Assembly: GCF_902490045.1 (NCBI RefSeq) | Contig: NZ_CABUCJ010000011.1 | Coordinates: forward strand, 1-37,050 | Length of the DNA stretch: 37,050 bases | Source of the DNA: an uncultured Anaerotruncus sp. | GTDB taxonomy: Bacteria > Bacillota > Clostridia > Oscillospirales > Ruminococcaceae | Reading direction: 5' to 3' | Shown here: positions 31,733 through 37,050 of the stretch, in pieces | Position numbering within the stretch: the stretch's first letter is position 1 | How the letters are laid out: each line of letters begins with the position of its first letter | Made by a program: the position numbers and the translations under genes | Notes under the pieces: model-generated | Told to the model about the DNA's origin: nothing | What the model saw: the letters and a program-made list of their open reading frames with translations, nothing else | Database searches by the model: none

Positions 31733-32836
31733 ATGAATCAGGAATTGATGACGCTGGATTTCTGGCAGGATACGGTCATATACGAGGATAAAACGCTGCC
31801 CACCGGCACACTTGCCTGTGATGCGCTGAATGTATCCACCGATACCCTTGCCCGGATGAACGAGCAGTGTGACAAAATCAATCTGCTGCTGGGACAGCTG
31901 AACGCCGCTCAGGATGCTTCTGCATTGTTTCCAATGGTAAGGGAAGCTGCACTGACGATGCTTGATATTCTCAGCGTCACCCCTCCGTTTCCTTATATGG
32001 ACATTCCAAAGCACCGGGAACGGATTCAAACGGTCTTTACGGCAGAAAATGCACAAAAATATGTAGAGTTCGCAATAAAAGCAACGACCAATTCATTGCC
32101 ATTTGAGGAAGTCCCGATGTATGCAGATGCGATGCTGCTCCAACGCTACACGGCGGTTTTCGGGCATCTGGCGTACTCTCTTGGCGAATATCAAAAGGCT
32201 ATGCTTGATTTTGCCGAAAAAACGGACGGCAATGAAGCAGACCGTACAGCAGAAGGATTTGCCAAGTTATTCGGCACCTGTTTTCCACCGGAGTTCTCCA
32301 TTACGGAAGGCAATGCCTGGATGGCTGCATCCAATAATTCTATCCAGTATGTTTCTGCGCTTCGTCCCGGCTATGATGTGCCGATGCTGGTCAAGCGGAT
32401 GCACTTCCTTACTTTTGTGGGGATGTTCCGTACGGACTTGTTTGAGGGTCTGTGCGTGGGTCACGCACCAAAGAAATGTCGTATCTGCGGCAAATGGTTC
32501 CTGACCACCAATGCAAGGCATACCAAATACTGCGGCGGATATGCGCCGGGGGACAAGCTGCACCGCACCTGTCGGCAGATCGGCAATCTGAAAGGCAGAA
32601 CCCAGAGAGAACTTGCGGATGATCATCCGCTGAAACAGATATATGAGAAGCGGCTGAACACCATAAACCGATATATCAAGCGTGGCACACTGGATGCGGA
32701 ACTTGCCAAGGCGATGAAAAAGCTGGCAAAGGATAAGATGCTCCGGGCAATCAGTGATGTTGCCTATGCCCGTGGGGATTATGAAACGGAAATGGAACAG
32801 GACGCTTTGCAAAGTGAAGCTGAAAAGAAAATTTGA
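31733..32836 (+). CDS. DUF6076-like protein with zinc-ribbon end
   Basis: A 367-residue protein I associate with the DUF6076 group. The N-terminal two thirds are helical without known motifs; residues 249-280 carry a Cys-rich module (Cys249, Cys252, Cys267, Cys280: CRICGKWFLTT...KYC...C) resembling the zinc ribbon of CGNR/ABATE-type proteins, followed by a basic helical tail. ATG 31733 follows AGGAGG, which rules out an ATG 48 bp upstream. It is transcribed away from the primase operon, with its own promoter. Possible nucleic-acid binding; function unknown. Confidence 0.75.
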   Translation: MNQELMTLDFWQDTVIYEDKTLPTGTLACDALNVSTDTLARMNEQCDKINLLLGQLNAAQDASALFPMVREAALTMLDILSVTPPFPYMDIPKHRERIQTVFTAENAQKYVEFAIKATTNSLPFEEVPMYADAMLLQRYTAVFGHLAYSLGEYQKAMLDFAEKTDGNEADRTAEGFAKLFGTCFPPEFSITEGNAWMAASNNSIQYVSALRPGYDVPMLVKRMHFLTFVGMFRTDLFEGLCVGHAPKKCRICGKWFLTTNARHTKYCGGYAPGDKLHRTCRQIGNLKGRTQRELADDHPLKQIYEKRLNTINRYIKRGTLDAELAKAMKKLAKDKMLRAISDVAYARGDYETEMEQDALQSEAEKKI

Positions 32837-32856
32837 AGTTGTGGAGGTGAAATGAA

Positions 32857-33504
32857 GTGGAAATAACGCCAAATGGTTTACAAAAAGAATTGACGACTTT
32901 GCTATCAGAGCTGGTTTTTGATACAGGATTTAAAAAGAAAAAAATCGGATGGTTAACTCGAAAGGTTGGAGAATGTGAACAATTTTTTACTATCACTTTC
33001 ACAAGGGATCGTGGTTTGCCGGGGAATCTCTATTCTGTAAATTTTACGCTTTCATTTACATATAAAGAGGTAGATAGACTTACAAGTTTATTTTTAGGAA
33101 TGGAATATGACCCTAAGTGGTCTACGGGTGCATGGATGTTCTATACACAAATTCCAAACTACACAATGAGCACGTTTAAGTATTGTTCCGATGAACCTAT
33201 GCAGACTTATGCTGAACGCATTGCAAATTACTTTAGAAAATATGCACTTCCGTATTATGAGAAAATTGATACGTTAGAAAAAGTTGCAAAAATCTTTGAA
33301 CAAACTGCATCCGCAAAAGACAGCGATAAAGCGAGAAACTTTTTTGTTGTCCGCCGTTTGCGGGGGAGTGAAGATGATTGCTGTTATGCGGCGATACTTT
33401 GCGTGCAAGGAAAATGGAACAAATTGAGAGACTTTCTTCCTATAGCAAGAGAACTTAGCATAGAAGAAAAAGAGCGCATAGAAAAATATATTTCAGATAA
33501 ATAA
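32857..33504 (+). CDS. DUF4304-like protein, AT-rich cargo
   Basis: A 215-residue protein of unknown function. The start resembles DUF4304 domains (an N-terminal helix followed by GFKKKK...W and an alternating beta pattern FFTITFTRDRGLPGNLYSVN). It begins with GTG at 32857 after GGAGGTG. The gene is visibly richer in A and T than both neighbours, with codons such as AAA, TTT and ATA dominating, which suggests a separate origin and later insertion into the element. DUF4304-type genes often sit near defence or immunity cargo, but no partner is evident here. Confidence 0.65.
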   Translation: MEITPNGLQKELTTLLSELVFDTGFKKKKIGWLTRKVGECEQFFTITFTRDRGLPGNLYSVNFTLSFTYKEVDRLTSLFLGMEYDPKWSTGAWMFYTQIPNYTMSTFKYCSDEPMQTYAERIANYFRKYALPYYEKIDTLEKVAKIFEQTASAKDSDKARNFFVVRRLRGSEDDCCYAAILCVQGKWNKLRDFLPIARELSIEEKERIEKYISDK

Positions 33505-33574
33505 TCAAGCGCACAACTTCCAGTTTGTCTAAGAGAAAATATGTCCTCACGGAAGCCGAAGGGGAGGTGCGCTT

Positions 33575-34762
33575 ATGCTGAGAGAATATTCATGGGACAT
33601 GACCGGGTACAAGCCAAAGTCCTTTCCCGATACGCCCGACAGTGGCATTACAAGATATATGGCAGAGCGCATCTTCCAACTGGAACCGGAGCTGCCAAAG
33701 GCAGAGAACATCAATGATTACATTCTGTCTGCTCTCCGGGAAAAGGATTTGAAATACTTTTCGTTTTTCCTGCACCATTACGAGCCACAGCTTAACAATC
33801 GCATCAAAAGCTTTCTTGGCGTAGACAGCGGCGATCAGTATGACCCAGAGCGTTTTTTGGATATAAAACTTTCCTGCCGGGAGGCTATGCTCCAGAAGCT
33901 GCCGGACTATGCCCCTGAAAAGGGTGCTGAATATGCTACCTACATTTATCCCTTCATACGGGATGCCATGCTCCGTTTTCGCATGGGCGAAGAACAATGG
34001 TCGGTATCCTCGCTGACCAGCTATAAGATGCTCCGCACCATGGCATGGCTTTACCACAACACAAAAGATGCCATTGCTGAATTTTCAAAAAAATATAACT
34101 GCGATCTTGCGCTGGCAGAGGAATATTTGAAAGTTGTCCGTGGTATCCGCAATCAGCAGCCATTCTTTGTGACCGAGCAGGACGAGGACGGCGAGGAAAC
34201 AGGCGAGGATGTGACCCGTGACTATAGCTGGAACTATGCCGATATTCTATGGGATGGTATACAGGCTGAAAAGGTGCGGAAAGCATTTGAAAAGCTGAAC
34301 TACCGGGAACAAACCTTGTTGGAAAAACGGCTTGCCATCTGCATGACCTGTGGGCGTGTCGGTTCATGGAAAAACCGCCCTACCTTTGAAGAATTGGCTG
34401 TCATGTTTGAGGGCAGCTCCGCCAGCGGTGCGGAACGAGCCTACCGGAAAGCAGCGGAACATCTGACACTGCTGTTGGTAGAAAACGGCGGTATCCATGC
34501 AGTCCGGCTGAAACAGAAGTCCAAAACCAAACGAAAAAAGAAAATTGCCACCGCAGTCTACGAATATCAGGCAGACTGCGATGGCGAATGGGGAGAAATT
34601 TTATTCGATTTTGAAAACGGCACAGGGTCGATTGTCCGGCTTGCCGACTGGGATACCATGATTTCCAATGTTTTTGCAAAACGGGTGATCCGGTATCTGC
34701 TGAATTGCGAAAATGATAGATTGCCAAAAGAAACCATGTTTGCGTTTGAGATGTATGAATAA
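33575..34762 (+). CDS. Sigma-70-like protein of the element
   Basis: A 395-residue protein with a sigma-factor-like middle: residues about 60-160 (ATYIYPFIRDAMLRFRMGEE and the following VSSLTSYK) resemble region 2/3, and residues 255-310 (KLNYREQTLLEKRL...EELAVMFEG...) resemble region 4. Both ends extend beyond ordinary sigma factors. GGGGAGGTG precedes the ATG. An element-encoded sigma could transcribe transfer or cargo genes (inference). A short 17-codon frame ending inside its first codons may couple translation. The gene ends before a strong terminator. Confidence 0.6.
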   Translation: MLREYSWDMTGYKPKSFPDTPDSGITRYMAERIFQLEPELPKAENINDYILSALREKDLKYFSFFLHHYEPQLNNRIKSFLGVDSGDQYDPERFLDIKLSCREAMLQKLPDYAPEKGAEYATYIYPFIRDAMLRFRMGEEQWSVSSLTSYKMLRTMAWLYHNTKDAIAEFSKKYNCDLALAEEYLKVVRGIRNQQPFFVTEQDEDGEETGEDVTRDYSWNYADILWDGIQAEKVRKAFEKLNYREQTLLEKRLAICMTCGRVGSWKNRPTFEELAVMFEGSSASGAERAYRKAAEHLTLLLVENGGIHAVRLKQKSKTKRKKKIATAVYEYQADCDGEWGEILFDFENGTGSIVRLADWDTMISNVFAKRVIRYLLNCENDRLPKETMFAFEMYE

Positions 34763-34807
34763 AGGCGAGTAAAGTTTACCAGCCATAAGAAGAAAAAACT
34801 CGAAAAT

Positions 34808-34854
34808 AAAAAAAGCCGCTGCCGCATGGTTGGTTCCATGTAGCAGCGGTTTTT
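34808..34854. terminator. Terminator after the sigma-like gene
   Basis: Long stem GCCGCTGC/GCAGCGG plus CATGG/CCATG with a small internal loop, flanked by A-run (left) and T-run (right). It also lies at the 3' side of the converging SnoaL-like gene. Confidence 0.85.
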
Positions 34855-34870
34855 CACCGGCAGCATTCAA

Positions 34871-35230
34871 TCAATATTCAATAGGCAAATTATGCTGCTT
34901 CAAAAAAGACAGTTTATCCCAATATCCTCTCTGGAACAGAATTTTACCATTTACAACATGGAAGAAGCCGCATCCCCGCAGTCCCAGCGGGTCTTTCCAC
35001 TCCAAAATTGCCCATTGTCCATCTTCAAAAATATTCTCTACAATGGCTGTCATATCGGCAGTGGCAAATTCTGCTGTAAACATTTCTCTGATTGCGTCTA
35101 TCCCGATCACAGGCTCATTGGTCACCTGATGGTTGGTTGCATTATCATGGTACAGGCTCACGATTGCATCTACATCGTGGCCATTAAAGGCATCTACCCA
35201 TTTGCATACTACTTCTTTTGGTCGTAACAT
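34871..35230 (-). CDS. SnoaL-like/NTF2-fold protein
   Basis: A 119-residue small alpha+beta barrel protein of the SnoaL/nuclear transport factor 2 superfamily: VVCKWVDAFNGHDVDAIVSL, then YHDNATNHQV and a conserved AILEWKDPLG strand and GCGFFHVVNGKI. Such proteins can be enzymes (isomerase, hydrolase) or binding proteins; the substrate is not predictable. Two adjacent ATGs (35233, 35230) follow GGAGG; the second has the better spacing and is used, and upstream ATGs would include the ribosome binding site. It is a stand-alone cargo gene between two terminators. Confidence 0.8.
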   Translation of the reverse strand: MLRPKEVVCKWVDAFNGHDVDAIVSLYHDNATNHQVTNEPVIGIDAIREMFTAEFATADMTAIVENIFEDGQWAILEWKDPLGLRGCGFFHVVNGKILFQRGYWDKLSFLKQHNLPIEY

Positions 35231-35284
35231 CATGATTTCCTCCATATATCTTTGTCTACTGTTTTCATTATACAATCTTCATGT

Positions 35285-35324
35285 AAAAAAGCAATTCCCC
35301 CATGAAAACAGGAATTGCTTTTTT
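35285..35324. terminator. Terminator between exporter operon and SnoaL gene
   Basis: Perfect 14-bp arms AAAAAAGCAATTCC (35285-35298) and GGAATTGCTTTTTT (35311-35324). Located 40 bp downstream of the ABC permease stop on the minus strand; functional in both directions. Confidence 0.88.
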
Positions 35325-35366
35325 ATGTAGACTTGAGACAGTTATACTGAAGATTTGAACATAGGC

Positions 35367-36152
35367 TTACAATTCACGCCGCTTCCACTGATTCAATGCA
35401 GCAACGATACAAGCACCCACAACAGCGAATGTCAAAACGATAAAGGAAAGTCGGAATCCGTGCAGTGCCACCTCATACACATCGTAGTAGCGCAGAGGGG
35501 TCAGGTAATCCAAAATTTGATTTTCTGTGTATTCGGCTGTAAAGGCCAGAGCATAGGCAGCCAGCATGGAAATCGTACCTGTCCTCACCGCAGCCTTATA
35601 GGACATAAACAGGCTGGCAAACAGCAGCCCCAGAGCGAAAAAGAGGAACTGGGTAAAGAACATTCCCATGGTTGTGGTGAGCACTGCTCCCGGCTGTTCC
35701 AGACCGCCCAAAGGAAGAACGATTGTAAAATAATTACATAAACCGCTGAACAGGGCAAACACCAGCAGATTTACCGCCGAAACGATCACCTTCGCCAGTA
35801 CAATGGTTTTCCGTTCCACAGGCTTTGTGAACAGGTATTCCGAGGTTCCGAACTTCTTTTCCTTCGCCACACAGGACAACCCCAGAGACATGGCATAAGG
35901 GAACGCCAGCAATCCTTCCCAGAAATAGATGCACACATACCAGCCAAGGGATGTGGTTAAATCGCCTTTGACCCCAAACATAATCATGATCAATCTCGGA
36001 AATTGGCTGACCATCGTTGCCATTTCATTCAGACTGTCCTGTAGAGACAGAAGCTCAAAATAGCAGAAACCGCACAGAAGCAGCATGATCCCTAACCAGA
36101 TCAACAAGAGCCTTCTGGTTTGGCGGAACTCATTTTTAATCAATGTTTTCAT
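35367..36152 (-). CDS. ABC-2 type exporter permease, second subunit
   Basis: A 261-residue membrane protein with about six helices, of the ABC-2 type exporter family: KTLIKNEFRQTRRLLLIWLG at the N-terminus, the coupling segment CVAKEKKFGTSEYLFTKPV (about 93-111), and closing helices. It shares the TSEYLFTKP motif with the gene immediately upstream (36165-36959), so the two are paralogous subunits of one heterodimeric permease. The ATPase gene is upstream at the window edge. The exported compound, probably a drug or peptide, is unknown. Confidence 0.9.
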   Translation of the reverse strand: MKTLIKNEFRQTRRLLLIWLGIMLLLCGFCYFELLSLQDSLNEMATMVSQFPRLIMIMFGVKGDLTTSLGWYVCIYFWEGLLAFPYAMSLGLSCVAKEKKFGTSEYLFTKPVERKTIVLAKVIVSAVNLLVFALFSGLCNYFTIVLPLGGLEQPGAVLTTTMGMFFTQFLFFALGLLFASLFMSYKAAVRTGTISMLAAYALAFTAEYTENQILDYLTPLRYYDVYEVALHGFRLSFIVLTFAVVGACIVAALNQWKRREL

Positions 36153-36164
36153 GTTTGCACCCCC

Positions 36165-36959
36165 TTATGAACGAAACTGAATGTCTTTTTTCAGAAAGAC
36201 ACCGTAAGACAGCACCAAAAACAGGGTAACCAGCAGCACGCCCCAGCCAAGATAGGTCATATCATAGAAGCCAGTTTCGGAAATTTTTGCAGCTCCAAAG
36301 AAGGAGTATGGGGACAGGAAACTGATAGCCCGGTTACTGATGATGTTGGAGAAGCTGGTTATGCAATACTCCACAAACACGACTAATCCGGCGGTCAGCA
36401 GTGGGCTACGGTTGCGGGGAAACAAAATTCCCACCATCAGACCCATTGCAGCAAAGAACAGCGTAACAAGGGTGAGGGACAGAGCAATCAGAAAAAACTC
36501 TCCCCATGGAGTTCCGGAACGAAACATTGCCATGGCCAAAAAAGAAGCCAGCAGATACGCAGCACCTACGACCACCACTCCGATCAATACAGTCAATGCC
36601 TTTGCCCAATAGATTGTTTTCCGAGGAAAGGGCTTTGTAAACAGGTATTCCGAAGTTCCTTCCGTACATTCTCTGGTGTGAACGGAAATGCCGAAGTGCA
36701 TTCCGAAAACGCCGGAGGCAATCATGAAAAAGCTGGTCAGAAACCCATAAATGCCCAACGGGGAAGTCAAGTATTCCATCGATACGCCGACACTCCTGTA
36801 AAAGTCCGTGGTGCCCATGGTTTCAAAGAGTTCCACGGAGGCAACATCCAGGAAGCTGTAATAAGTCGGTGTCATCAAAAAGATACACACAGCCAAGGCG
36901 ATGGTCCAGCCCAGGATATAGGTTCGATGCCGTTTCAGTTCATATTTCAAAATGACCAT
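36165..36959 (-). CDS. ABC-2 type exporter permease, first subunit
   Basis: A 264-residue membrane protein with about six helices. It begins MVILKYELKRHRTYILGW and carries EGTSEYLFTKPFPRKTI (about 126-142), the same coupling motif as its partner 12 bp downstream. ATG 36957-36959 follows AAGGAGG at eight bases; the frame is open upstream but overlaps the ATPase gene and lacks a site. It ends 12 bp before the second permease and starts 13 bp after the ATPase stop, so all three are one operon. Confidence 0.9.
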   Translation of the reverse strand: MVILKYELKRHRTYILGWTIALAVCIFLMTPTYYSFLDVASVELFETMGTTDFYRSVGVSMEYLTSPLGIYGFLTSFFMIASGVFGMHFGISVHTRECTEGTSEYLFTKPFPRKTIYWAKALTVLIGVVVVGAAYLLASFLAMAMFRSGTPWGEFFLIALSLTLVTLFFAAMGLMVGILFPRNRSPLLTAGLVVFVEYCITSFSNIISNRAISFLSPYSFFGAAKISETGFYDMTYLGWGVLLVTLFLVLSYGVFLKKDIQFRS

Positions 36960-36972
36960 ACCTGACACCTCC

Positions 36973-37050
36973 TTACTCATAGTAGTGCATGAAGATTTCC
37001 TCCAAAGAGGGCTCTTCCAAAAGCACATCGTCCAAATGCAGCAGGTGAAG
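36973..37050 (-). CDS. ABC exporter ATP-binding protein, C-terminal fragment
   Basis: The last 25 codons of a gene that runs off the right edge, ending in LLEEPSLEEIFMHYYE and TAA at 36973-36975. The EPSLEEIFMxYY end is the typical C-terminus of BcrA/YhcH-type ABC-2 exporter ATPases. It is 13 bp before the permease start. Walker motifs lie outside the window, so the ATPase call rests on this tail and the operon. Confidence 0.85.
   Translation of the reverse strand, partial: LHLLHLDDVLLEEPSLEEIFMHYYE

Overview
The window joins two kinds of DNA. Positions 1 to about 25,650 look like the GC-rich chromosome of an anaerobic, low-G+C-phylum but high-GC Clostridia (Oscillospirales-like) bacterium: it carries Rex, a tepA-ylzJ-ftsK/spoIIIE cluster as in other Firmicutes, BMP-type nucleoside ABC transporter genes, Gram-positive ribosome binding sites and GTG/TTG starts. 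From about 25,700 to the right edge the base composition drops and the genes are those of an integrated mobilizable element (IME/ICE-like). The species assignment is an inference from gene content only.

Region by region: (a) 1-250 is a ladder of hairpins without a gene. (b) 249-1590 is an Xre regulator plus a ComEC-like metallo-beta-lactamase protein with a repeated operator-like motif. (c) 1665-9948 is one long minus-strand operon: membrane permease, two short-chain dehydrogenases, BMP lipoprotein, double ATPase, second permease, pseudouridine-5'-phosphate glycosidase (PsuG) and a PfkB kinase, facing a divergent DeoR-type regulator at 10291-11070. Together they suggest uptake, phosphorylation and cleavage of pseudouridine or another C-nucleoside; the two dehydrogenases are not part of the known pathway. 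(d) 11153-20198 holds housekeeping genes: YgiQ radical SAM protein, FtsK/SpoIIIE, UppP, YlzJ, TepA, gamma carbonic anhydrase-like protein, a small membrane protein, dCMP deaminase and RsmA/KsgA. (e) 20234-21752 is a compact switch-like locus: ImmA-like protease and Xre repressor facing two small genes (one sigma region 4-like), with four copies of a 13-bp operator. (f) 21888-25651 has an isocitrate/isopropylmalate-type dehydrogenase, Rex, an Ig-like lipid/membrane-anchored protein and the YchF ATPase.

The mobile element begins just upstream of ychF: tyrosine integrase, excisionase, MOBV relaxase with a recognisable oriT, a small conserved element protein, a highly structured noncoding region that may be a replication origin, a P4/D5-type primase-helicase and a CHC2 zinc-finger primase partner, all on the minus strand. 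Plus-strand genes follow (DUF6076-type protein, AT-rich DUF4304-like protein, sigma-70-like protein), then minus-strand cargo: a SnoaL-like protein and an ABC-2 exporter whose ATPase runs off the right edge. The right end of the element is not in the window. No rRNA, tRNA or CRISPR array was seen.
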